Source: an uncultured Granulosicoccaceae bacterium (GTDB lineage: Bacteria > Pseudomonadota > Gammaproteobacteria > Granulosicoccales > Granulosicoccaceae). Taken from it: DNA of 49,519 nt. Each line of letters starts with the position of its first letter. Position 1 is the stretch's first letter. The position numbers were made by a program, and so were the translations under genes. The notes under the pieces were generated by a model. It ran no database searches, was not told where the DNA came from, and saw only the letters and a program-made list of their open reading frames with translations. The DNA is taken from contig CALFCF010000033.1 of assembly GCA_937951345.1 (NCBI GenBank), positions 1-49,519 of the forward strand, in the 5' to 3' direction. Positions 7,547 through 15,359 of the stretch are shown here, in pieces.

Positions 7547-9312
7547 ACGGTAAAAACGCATCGCTCGAATCACTGGCACCGATTGATCCGGTAAGGCTGG
7601 AAGTAATCAGAAACGCTCTACTTGCCGGTGCTGAAGAGATGAATCTTTCCATTTGGCGAACGGCGCGGTCCACGGTCGTGCGCGAAACGCTGGATTATTC
7701 GACCGCACTGTTCGATGGCAACGGTAATGCGGTAGCCCAGTCAACACGCATTCCGGTACACCTGAACAGCATGTCGACCTGCCTGGAAGATATTCTCACC
7801 AATCACATTCCGTTATCGCAATGGAACGACGGCGATATTGTGATGACCAATGACCCTTACTGCGGTGCTCAACATCTTCCCGACTTTGTGTTGTTTAAAC
7901 CAGTCTTTGAAAACGTCGATCTGCAGTCGCAAACTGAAACTCCAAAAAACGCAAATAGTGCAGCAGGCAAAGATAAAAGCAACAGCCAAAGTGAAAACAG
8001 ACGCTGTGTCGCGATCGCTGCAGCCATTGTGCATCACATTGATGTATCCGGCGGAGCTGCCGGTAGTTATTTTGCCGGCGCGACTGAAGTTTTTCATGAG
8101 GGATTGAGAATACCGCCGATAAAACTTTTCGAGCGTGGCGAAGAAAACAGCGCAGTCACAGCTATCATCCGCCAAAACAGCAGAGAGCCAGTAAAAATTT
8201 CCGGCGATCTTCAGGCCCAGATCGCTGCGCTCACCGTAGGAGCGATCGCGGTAGAACGATTAGTTACCCGATATGACTCCGACACGTTGATGCTGGCCAT
8301 GCAGCATATTCTGAAACAATCGGAAGACGCGATGCGAGATACTATTTCCGATATACCGGATGGCGTCTACACATTCAAAGATTTCGTTGATGATGACGGG
8401 CAGGATGCCAAAGACATGGTGATTATCGCCAACGTCACAATAAAAGATGACCATTGCTCGGTCGATTTATCTGAATCTGCAGAGCAAACGCCCGGCCCCG
8501 TGAACTGCACACTGAATATGGCTCGCTCGGGTGTGTACTGTGCTTTGTTGTCAGTTGCCGAAGGTCGTGCCATGGCCAATTCAGGTGCTTACCGGCCAAT
8601 TGAAGTTATATGTAAGGAAGGCACAATTGTTAATTGCACAGAGCCAGCACCGGTAGCCAATCGAATGGCAACTGGCCATCGCATCGTAACGACGGTACTG
8701 GGTGCACTGGCATCTGCAATACCCGACAAAATTCCTGCCGCCTACTACGGCGTATCCTACGTCGCAGCTCTGTCATCACCTGATCGTGTAGAGAAAGATG
8801 AACGACGCGTTTATTTTGAAATTGAAGTCGGTGGCTGGGGCGCATATCCGGGGGGTGATGGTGCTGACGGGTTTTCAGCAGGGTTTCATAACCTCGCCAA
8901 TTCGCCGGTGGAAATGTGCGAATCAATCTTCCCGGTTATCTTCACTGAATACGGTTTTATACCGGATAGTGGTGGAGACGGAAAATTCCGGGGTGGTCTG
9001 GGTCTCGCGCGCGAATGGCAACTCGACGAAGAATGGGGTGTGTTGTCAGGAAACTTTGACCGTTTCCGTCATCCACCCTACGGCCTGCACGGGGGCGAAC
9101 CCGGTTCAAAGGGCCGCTTTATCCATACGCGCGGTGATACCGTCACTGAACTGCCTTCAAAGATATCCGGCTTGAAACTGCAACGCGGCGACCGGGTCAG
9201 ACTGGAGACTTCCGGTGGTGGCGGTTGGGGTCTTGCTGCTGAACGTGATCAGACGCTGTCTGAAAAAGACAAACGCGGCGGTTATCGGGTGATGTCAAAG
9301 AGGAAAAAATAA
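7543..9312 (+). CDS. hyuB: Hydantoinase/oxoprolinase subunit B (HyuB family)
   Basis: A 589-residue partner of HyuA. Family motifs in order are the N-terminal RTARSTVVRE stretch, NDPYCGAQHLPD at about 103-114, HHIDVSGGAAGS near 164-175, and a C-terminal DSGGDGKFRGG. Translation starts at GTG inside the GTGA overlap with hyuA and follows a G-rich run that can serve as ribosome site. An unusual feature is a hydrophilic Gln/Asn/Lys/Ser-rich stretch at about 123-153, between two core strands. It looks like an insertion and sits close to the region that faces the substrate. No gene follows for 480 bp, so this ends the operon. Specificity among hydantoins, oxoproline and related amides cannot be decided here. 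Confidence 0.9.
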   Translation: MNGKNASLESLAPIDPVRLEVIRNALLAGAEEMNLSIWRTARSTVVRETLDYSTALFDGNGNAVAQSTRIPVHLNSMSTCLEDILTNHIPLSQWNDGDIVMTNDPYCGAQHLPDFVLFKPVFENVDLQSQTETPKNANSAAGKDKSNSQSENRRCVAIAAAIVHHIDVSGGAAGSYFAGATEVFHEGLRIPPIKLFERGEENSAVTAIIRQNSREPVKISGDLQAQIAALTVGAIAVERLVTRYDSDTLMLAMQHILKQSEDAMRDTISDIPDGVYTFKDFVDDDGQDAKDMVIIANVTIKDDHCSVDLSESAEQTPGPVNCTLNMARSGVYCALLSVAEGRAMANSGAYRPIEVICKEGTIVNCTEPAPVANRMATGHRIVTTVLGALASAIPDKIPAAYYGVSYVAALSSPDRVEKDERRVYFEIEVGGWGAYPGGDGADGFSAGFHNLANSPVEMCESIFPVIFTEYGFIPDSGGDGKFRGGLGLAREWQLDEEWGVLSGNFDRFRHPPYGLHGGEPGSKGRFIHTRGDTVTELPSKISGLKLQRGDRVRLETSGGGGWGLAAERDQTLSEKDKRGGYRVMSKRKK

Positions 9313-9735
9313 TTCCAGGTAAACGGTGATAAATTTTCTCAACGTCGCTGAAAATCCATAGATCGCATCAGTACATTCAGCCGTTTCTTGTATACGTTGT
9401 TTCTTCTGCGTATTGAAAGTAAGCCCCCGAAAGCAAGCACACGCTTCCAGCGTAACAAACGTTGCATCCGAAGCTTCTGCACTCAAGTGGGATTTTATTT
9501 GACCCATTAGGGTAAACAGCAAATCTGCACCCGTCACTTAACTATCCGCTTGCCAAAACTCGATAGAAAATTTCCGCAAGTCGTCAATCTTCCTTCGCTT
9601 TTAGATTCTCCGATGATCAGCACACACTCGATCATCGATATCTCCATTTGCTCTAAAAACTCACACAGATGCTTTATATTGCATGTTTATTCAATGAAAA
9701 CAGTACTCTCTTACTAATCGGTCATAAATTTTGCT
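9313..9735. other. Gene-poor spacer
   Basis: About 420 bp after hyuB with no convincing gene or terminator on either strand. An open frame of 80 codons on the minus strand (9295-9537) has no recognisable product or ribosome site and runs into hyuB. The A/T content rises toward the lipoprotein promoter that follows. Confidence 0.5.
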
Positions 9736-9771
9736 TTGCCTCAAACTTTATTTGGGCATATTATCCCAAAT
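9736..9771 (+). promoter_or_regulatory. Sigma-70-like promoter overlapped by an operator-like palindrome
   Basis: TTGCCT (9736-9741) and TATTAT (9759-9764) are 17 bp apart and start transcription about 25 bases before the lipoprotein ATG. The -10 box lies inside an inverted repeat with arms TATTTGGG (9749-9756) and CCCAAATA (9765-9772) around 8 bases. A dimer bound there would block polymerase, so repression is the natural reading. Confidence 0.55.
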
Positions 9772-9795
9772 ACAAGTTAACGGCAGAGAAAAACC

Positions 9796-11511
9796 ATGAC
9801 ACCAATTTTGAAAACATTCGATGGAGCCTCACCTCCTTTATTAAACGGCTTAAAGCATAGGCGACGAACCACCAAGTTATACGGCACTGCTATCAGCACG
9901 GCGATTTTACTGAGTGCCTGTGGTGGAGGCAGTAGTTCTCCATCTAATAACGATCCGGTTCTATTAGATGCAACGCCTTCTGCAACGGCATCGCAAGACG
10001 TGACGCTGGCTGCCGAAACGCTGGACCTTGGTGAACTCAACGTCTCCTTCACGTTGCCCCAGCGCTTACAGGTACTAGGCACGGCATTAACCGCAAGAGT
10101 CACCAGCGGTGGCGTTGACCAGACCATGCAGGCAGTAGGTCAGGGTTTTGAAACCAACTTGTTACTCAATCCGGAACAACAGCTAATCGTCTATGTAGCG
10201 GTTCGACGACTGGAAGATGGCCTGCTACTGGCAGCAGCAGAAACTACTGCATGGCTCGGTGATCAGGATGCGGCAGTTTCGCTACCGGAACAACAATTCG
10301 TCTATAACTTTGACCAGGATGGAGATGACGTATCGAACATTGTGGAAATCGAACGTGGTACATCTCCGCTGAGTGTTAGCCTGGATTTCGATGCTGACGG
10401 ACAACCGGATGACATTGACAGTGACGACGACAATGACGGCGTCGCCGATACATTCGATGCGTTTCCTTTTAACGGACAGGAGTTTGAAGACACCGACGGC
10501 GATGGTATCGGCAACAATTCTGATACAGATGATGACGGTGACGGTGTGCTGGATACTGATGATGCATTTCCGGTAGACGCGACAGAAGTTGTTGACAGCG
10601 ATCTAGATGGCATTGGCGATAATCAGGACACCGATGCTGACGGCAATGGTATTGACGACACACAGGAAGATTCAGACGGCGACGGCGTCCCTGATCCGAT
10701 CGACTTGTTCCCGAATGACAGACACGAATCGGCTGATGCTGACGGCGACGGAATCGGCGATAACGCTGATCCGGATGATAATAACAACGGCATAGAAGAT
10801 TTTCGTGAAGGCTCTCAAATAATCATCCCTTATGTTGACGATGCGACCATCGCTATCGACGGCCGCTGGAACACCGGTTATCGCAACGGCCGTTGGTTTG
10901 ATGAATGGGGTAAGGCGGTCGATGATGATTCGTTTGGCAACTTCCTGGGTTTGCGTAACCTGCAGATTGACAACACTGGACGTTTCCACGACTACAGCTA
11001 CAACGGCAATTACTTTGAAATGCTGCATGACGGAACCTACCTGTACCTACGGATTAATATCGACAACGAAGAGCTCGAAAACTGGTTCAATGACTCTGTC
11101 GACATGTGGCAGGACGACTCCGTCGAGATCTACATAGACGTGGGGTACGACCAGTTCGATGCTTACGGGGACAATGACTACCAGCGCATCTTTCGCTTCA
11201 GGGATGATACAGATGATCCAACACTCGATGGCTATCACTCGGCGTCAGGCATGATAACCGAACATGCCACGAGCTATCGATACGAAAACAATGCGGAATC
11301 AGTGTACCAACATATCTATGAGATTCGGATTGATCTTGCCTCCATCAATCTGAACCCCGGTGATACGTTTGGTCTTGAGATCGCAACCAACGATGATGAT
11401 GACGGCGGCGATCGTGAAGCTAAATGGGGTTGGTGGGCGCCTTCAGGAATGGATGTCGCCTGGTTCATGCCCAGTGTTTTCGGCAGAGCCAAGTTACAGC
11501 CGACTGACTAG
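9796..11511 (+). CDS. Lipoprotein with thrombospondin type 3 calcium repeats and a CBM9-like domain
   Basis: 571 residues. The N-terminus has a basic stretch, a hydrophobic core and the lipobox LLSAC with Cys42, so it is predicted to be lipid-anchored and probably outer-membrane or surface exposed. Residues about 173-335 are Asp-rich DxDGDGxxD repeats with DAFP spacers, the thrombospondin type 3 pattern that binds Ca2+. Residues about 340-571 resemble carbohydrate-binding module family 9, with an opening IDGRWNTGY stretch, a central LYLRINIDN strand, DDSVEIYID, and a closing region of several Trp. Residues between 43 and 170 match nothing I recognise. The likely job is binding of surface or particle glycans. 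It is a single-gene unit between its own promoter and terminator. Confidence 0.82.
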   Translation: MTPILKTFDGASPPLLNGLKHRRRTTKLYGTAISTAILLSACGGGSSSPSNNDPVLLDATPSATASQDVTLAAETLDLGELNVSFTLPQRLQVLGTALTARVTSGGVDQTMQAVGQGFETNLLLNPEQQLIVYVAVRRLEDGLLLAAAETTAWLGDQDAAVSLPEQQFVYNFDQDGDDVSNIVEIERGTSPLSVSLDFDADGQPDDIDSDDDNDGVADTFDAFPFNGQEFEDTDGDGIGNNSDTDDDGDGVLDTDDAFPVDATEVVDSDLDGIGDNQDTDADGNGIDDTQEDSDGDGVPDPIDLFPNDRHESADADGDGIGDNADPDDNNNGIEDFREGSQIIIPYVDDATIAIDGRWNTGYRNGRWFDEWGKAVDDDSFGNFLGLRNLQIDNTGRFHDYSYNGNYFEMLHDGTYLYLRINIDNEELENWFNDSVDMWQDDSVEIYIDVGYDQFDAYGDNDYQRIFRFRDDTDDPTLDGYHSASGMITEHATSYRYENNAESVYQHIYEIRIDLASINLNPGDTFGLEIATNDDDDGGDREAKWGWWAPSGMDVAWFMPSVFGRAKLQPTD

Positions 11512-11595
11512 CCGGCAAATCATCATCGCTAAAAAGGAAAAATAAAAATAGAAAAGGAATTCAGAGCAACATACCTGTAACGGGTACCGTTGATA

Positions 11596-11650
11596 CCGGT
11601 CTAGACACTTCGCAACGTAACAAATTGCGTTGTGTCGAAGCCGGTTTTTT
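11596..11650 (+). terminator. Rho-independent terminator after the lipoprotein gene
   Basis: CTTCGCAACG pairs with CGTTG and CGAAG, separated by a 3-base bulge, around a short loop. An outer CCGG (11596-11599) pairs with CCGG (11641-11644), which is followed at once by six T residues. It lies about 85 bp past the lipoprotein stop. Confidence 0.75.
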
Positions 11651-11743
11651 ATTTGGCAAACACAGTTTCCAATAGAAACAGTTAGTCGAAACGGTCAAAC
11701 GCCATTCACTTTTTTTAGATGCGAGAGCGTCTGACTCACATTA

Positions 11744-12556
11744 CTAAGCCCCCACAACCAGCGGCGAAACCTGGGCCCGCAGACTCGCGATCACACTCTG
11801 CGCAACAATGCGTCCGGTGGCGGGCTTCTCGGTTGTCGGTATCGAAAACATTTTCATCTCGAAGCTGGCGGAATCTGCAATAACTTCAATCAGGTGAGTA
11901 TTTCGGTCAATCGTCGGATCTGCCCAGATTTGTAAATGGACATTGTCCGGGCCCGGACCGGCAAGCGATAGCGCTGCCGCTACATTGACGTTAGCCGGGA
12001 ATCCACGTGCACCCTCTCGCGCTGTGCCTTCAAAAACCAGTTTTGGTTCAGTCAGATTTTGAATATCAATATTGTTATCAACAAGATGTGGCGCACCGGC
12101 AAGACCAGCCGGTGGTTTTCGCGTGACCATCGTGACCCGATCGAAATTACCCTCCTTTGCTGCTCTGACTGCATCGAGCCCAAGCAGCGCACCGGATGGA
12201 ACCAGAATACGCGCACCTGTCTGTTCGGCCAGATCGACCAAATCCCAGTGTGACAGTAGAGCGCCCACACTTAACGGCATCAGAATTTTACCGGCCGCTA
12301 TTGCAGGTTCAGCAATCTCACGAAAGATCGCAGCTGGCGCGCACTCGACAACGATATCAGCTTCGGCGGCAAGCGCTTTTGCAGACACTACTGATGGTTT
12401 GGATTTGAACGCCGCCACCTTGTCAATGGCCCTGTCCTTATTGTTTGCAGATACCGCGGCCAGGGATAGTCCCGGTATATCACCTTGATCAAGGCACCGG
12501 GCAACCCTGAATCCGATGGTACCGAGACTGCCGATGGCTACATTTTGCTTTAGCAT
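11744..12556 (-). CDS. Aspartate dehydrogenase-like NAD(P)-dependent oxidoreductase
   Basis: 270 residues, the usual length for L-aspartate dehydrogenase (NadX family). The Rossmann motif Gly9-x-x-Gly12-x-x-Gly15 is at the N-terminus. The middle holds VPSGALLGLDAV and RKPPAG, then GTAREGARGFPANVNVA, the family's substrate-site block. The family makes iminoaspartate or oxaloacetate from aspartate reversibly; paralogues act on other amino acids. Next to a demethylation gene set and a class III aminotransferase it may instead handle another amino acid. It is divergent from the MDR reductase gene with 185 bp between, where both promoters should lie. No signal peptide. Confidence 0.8.
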   Translation of the reverse strand: MLKQNVAIGSLGTIGFRVARCLDQGDIPGLSLAAVSANNKDRAIDKVAAFKSKPSVVSAKALAAEADIVVECAPAAIFREIAEPAIAAGKILMPLSVGALLSHWDLVDLAEQTGARILVPSGALLGLDAVRAAKEGNFDRVTMVTRKPPAGLAGAPHLVDNNIDIQNLTEPKLVFEGTAREGARGFPANVNVAAALSLAGPGPDNVHLQIWADPTIDRNTHLIEVIADSASFEMKMFSIPTTEKPATGRIVAQSVIASLRAQVSPLVVGA

Positions 12557-12741
12557 AAAATTAAGCGATCACTAGTTGATGCTACCAACCGTTCCACCTC
12601 ATAGAGGCATTTCTCGTTGGTAACGGTGTTATCAAGTCTGTATATTCACACACAGACCAGTATTATTGCAGTGCAGATGCATCGTCTGCTGTAACACCTG
12701 TTGACCCAATAGCCTACTAACCACGTTATCGACAAGCAACC

Positions 12742-13770
12742 ATGAACGCGCCCAGCAATCAAAACCGCCGCATCGTTCTCGCCGAGCGCCCCAAAGGCCT
12801 GCCGGATGAGCATACCTTACGATTGGAAGAATCGGATATACCAAAACCTGCAGACGGTCAGATGTTGCTGCGAACGAAGTACCTGTCACTTGACCCGTAC
12901 ATGCGTGGTCGGATGAACGATGCGAAATCCTATGCAACGCCAGTAGCAATCGACGAAGTGATGACCGGTCAGGTCATTGCTGAAGTCGTTGAATCCAATC
13001 TGAGTGGTTACACACCCGGCGACACGGTTCTTGCCCGCAGCGGCTGGCAGGATTACGCAGTTAGTGATGGCGCCGGCGATGTTAATCTGGGTACTGACGT
13101 CGCCAACCCCAGTTGGTATCTGGGCATTCTCGGTATGCCGGGTTATACGGCTTACGCAGGTTTGCTCAAAATTGGCGAACCGAAAGAAGGCGAAACCGTG
13201 GTGGTTGCTGCAGCATCAGGACCGGTCGGCGCAACCGTTGGTCAAATTGCCAAGCTTAAAGGTTGCCATGTTGTGGGCGTTGCCGGTGGCACTGAGAAAT
13301 GTGCGCATGTAAAAGATTATTTAGGGTTTGATCATTGCCTTGATCACAGGTCGGACACGTTTGCCGAAGAGCTTGCATCAGTCTGCCCGAATGGTATCGA
13401 CGTATACTTTGAAAACGTCGGTGGCAAAGTGCTGTATTCAGTCCTGCCATTATTAAACGCGTTTGCACGTGTACCGGTTTGTGGTGTCGTGTCCTGGTAC
13501 AACCTGCAGGGACTGCCTGAAGGCCCCGACTACAGCCCGGCTATCATGGGCACCATTTTACGCATGAAGGTAAAGATGCAAGGGTTTATCATCTTTGATA
13601 GTTTTGCCGACGATACACACAAGGAATTTGTCAGCGATATGACCGAATGGCTTAAAGCTGGAAAAATAAACTACAAAGAACAAATCGTTGCAGGCCTTGA
13701 GAATGCGCCATCAGCTTTGAACGATGTATTACTCGGAAAGAGTTTCGGTAAAATGGTTGTCGCTGTGTAG
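12742..13770 (+). CDS. Zinc-independent MDR-family NADP-dependent oxidoreductase
   Basis: 342 residues, typical of the leukotriene B4 12-hydroxydehydrogenase / CurA branch of the medium-chain dehydrogenases. The signature DPYMRGRM near residues 52-59 and the nucleotide motif AASGPVG near 155-161 are clear, and the catalytic zinc ligands of alcohol dehydrogenases are absent. Members reduce the C=C bond of enones with NADPH. It is first in a run of five or six same-strand genes and ends 15 bases before the MttB-family start, so it is probably co-transcribed. A double-bond reductase at the head of a methyl-amine cluster has no obvious job; detoxification of an unsaturated intermediate is one possibility. 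Confidence 0.85.
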   Translation: MNAPSNQNRRIVLAERPKGLPDEHTLRLEESDIPKPADGQMLLRTKYLSLDPYMRGRMNDAKSYATPVAIDEVMTGQVIAEVVESNLSGYTPGDTVLARSGWQDYAVSDGAGDVNLGTDVANPSWYLGILGMPGYTAYAGLLKIGEPKEGETVVVAAASGPVGATVGQIAKLKGCHVVGVAGGTEKCAHVKDYLGFDHCLDHRSDTFAEELASVCPNGIDVYFENVGGKVLYSVLPLLNAFARVPVCGVVSWYNLQGLPEGPDYSPAIMGTILRMKVKMQGFIIFDSFADDTHKEFVSDMTEWLKAGKINYKEQIVAGLENAPSALNDVLLGKSFGKMVVAV

Positions 13771-13785
13771 AAGCCGAACTACGTC

Positions 13786-15351
13786 GTGTCCAACAACACT
13801 CCTCGTCAATCTGAACCCAACCGTCAAAGGCGAAGAAAACGCTCAACACGCAGCCCTGCGGGACTCAATGCGCAAGACACTCCACGTGCACCTTATATAC
13901 ACCGCCGGCTAGGCACCTACAATGTTCTGAATGAAGAAGGGCTGTGCCTGATTGAAGAAAACGCTGATCGCATTCTTCAGGAAACCGGTATGGAATTTCA
14001 TGACGACGATGAAATTCTGATCCTTTTCAAAGAAGCCGGTTGTGATGTGGACGGCACCCGCGTGCGCTTTGCTCCGGGTTTCTGCCGACAGACGATTCAA
14101 CGTACAGCACCTGCCGTGTTTAAACAACACGCTCGTAATCCGGCACACACGGTTCAGCTCGGCGGTGAAGCAAGCGTACTCTGCCCATCCTGGGGACCAC
14201 CTTTTGTTCACGACAACATCGATGGTCGCCGCTACGCGACGTACGATGACTTCACCAAACTAGTGAAGTTACACCACAGCATTCCCTCGTTACATCATTC
14301 CGGTGGAGTGGTTTGCGAACCGGTGGACCTGCCGGCCAACAAGCGTCATCTGGACATGCTGTATGCCCATATTCGCTGGTCTGATCGTGCGTTTATGGGC
14401 GCGTTTATTGGTAGCGAACGCGCATCACATGCGATAGACATGGCGCGTATAGTTTTTGGTGAGCAATACGTTGACGATCACGCTGTGTTGTATTGTGTTT
14501 CCAATACCAATGCACCACTGGTGATGGATGCCAACATGTCCGGCGCACTAAAAACTTACGCACAGGCAGGACAACCGGTCGCCTGCACACCGTGGGTGCT
14601 GACAGGTGCGATGAGCCCGTGCACTGTTGCGGGCACTCTTGCGCAAGTGCTGGCTGAGGCGCTTGCCACATTAACGCTGGTGCAACTGGTCAAACCAGGT
14701 GCTCCCTGTCTGATGGGCAGTTTTGCGTCAACCATGTCGATGCAATCCGGTGCGCCTACGTTTGGCTCACCCGAAGCCGGACAAATGGTTCTGGCAGCAG
14801 GTCAGCTCGCCAGACGACTCGGTGTACCGCTTCATACAGTTGGCACACTGTCAGCCAGCAAGGTAGCTGATGCACAGAGTCAACAGGAAGCTACCTGGGG
14901 ATTATTAATGGCCATGTTTGCCGGAGCCAATTTAATCAACCATGCTACCGGCTGGCTGGAAGGTGGATTAGTGACCAGTTTTGAGAAGACCGTGATCGAC
15001 GCAGACCTGTGCGGCAAGATAGGCCGTTTTTTTGAAGGTATTGATCTAACTGAAAACGCACAGGCAATGAGCGCTATTGCCGCCACCGGACCGGGCCAAC
15101 ACTTCCTTGGTTCAACACATACACAGGACAACTTTCTAACCGCCCTTTTCAGACCGGAGACGGCTGACAATAACTCGTACGAACAGTGGTCAGCTGACGG
15201 TGCGCTGGATGCAACGACTCGCTCTACTCCAATCTGGCAACAAAGACTGGATAATTACCGGGATCCGGGATTGGATCCGGCGATCGATGAAGCATTGCAG
15301 GATTATATCGCCCGACGAAAAGCCGAAAAGCCCGACGTCGATTACTACTGA
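13786..15351 (+). CDS. MttB-family (trimethylamine methyltransferase-like) protein, non-pyrrolysine
   Basis: 521 residues of the MttB superfamily, recognisable by the N-terminal LNEEGLCLIEENADRIL helix, the GxCDV-G--V segment and the glycine-rich TIM-barrel half. The frame is continuous with no in-frame TAG, so it is not a pyrrolysine enzyme. Characterised non-pyrrolysine members demethylate quaternary amines such as glycine betaine, proline betaine or carnitine, passing methyl to a cobalamin protein. No corrinoid protein gene lies in the window. The start is GTG; no in-frame ATG exists before the conserved core. About 45 N-terminal residues are basic and probably disordered. The stop is 8 bases before the first FAD-GcvT gene, so a shared pathway is likely. 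Confidence 0.88.
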   Translation: MSNNTPRQSEPNRQRRRKRSTRSPAGLNAQDTPRAPYIHRRLGTYNVLNEEGLCLIEENADRILQETGMEFHDDDEILILFKEAGCDVDGTRVRFAPGFCRQTIQRTAPAVFKQHARNPAHTVQLGGEASVLCPSWGPPFVHDNIDGRRYATYDDFTKLVKLHHSIPSLHHSGGVVCEPVDLPANKRHLDMLYAHIRWSDRAFMGAFIGSERASHAIDMARIVFGEQYVDDHAVLYCVSNTNAPLVMDANMSGALKTYAQAGQPVACTPWVLTGAMSPCTVAGTLAQVLAEALATLTLVQLVKPGAPCLMGSFASTMSMQSGAPTFGSPEAGQMVLAAGQLARRLGVPLHTVGTLSASKVADAQSQQEATWGLLMAMFAGANLINHATGWLEGGLVTSFEKTVIDADLCGKIGRFFEGIDLTENAQAMSAIAATGPGQHFLGSTHTQDNFLTALFRPETADNNSYEQWSADGALDATTRSTPIWQQRLDNYRDPGLDPAIDEALQDYIARRKAEKPDVDYY

Positions 15352-15359
15352 CAGCGCTT

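Noticed and set aside
9295-9537. 80-codon minus-strand gene after hyuB
   Set aside because: It overlaps hyuB, has no ribosome site and no recognisable product.
12580-12640. Operator made of TACCAA / TTGGTA and ACCGTT / AACGGT pairs
   Set aside because: The halves occur in swapped order, so no single continuous dyad can form.
13786-15351. Pyrrolysine-containing trimethylamine methyltransferase
   Set aside because: The family match is to MttB, but the frame has no in-frame TAG and no pyl genes are nearby.
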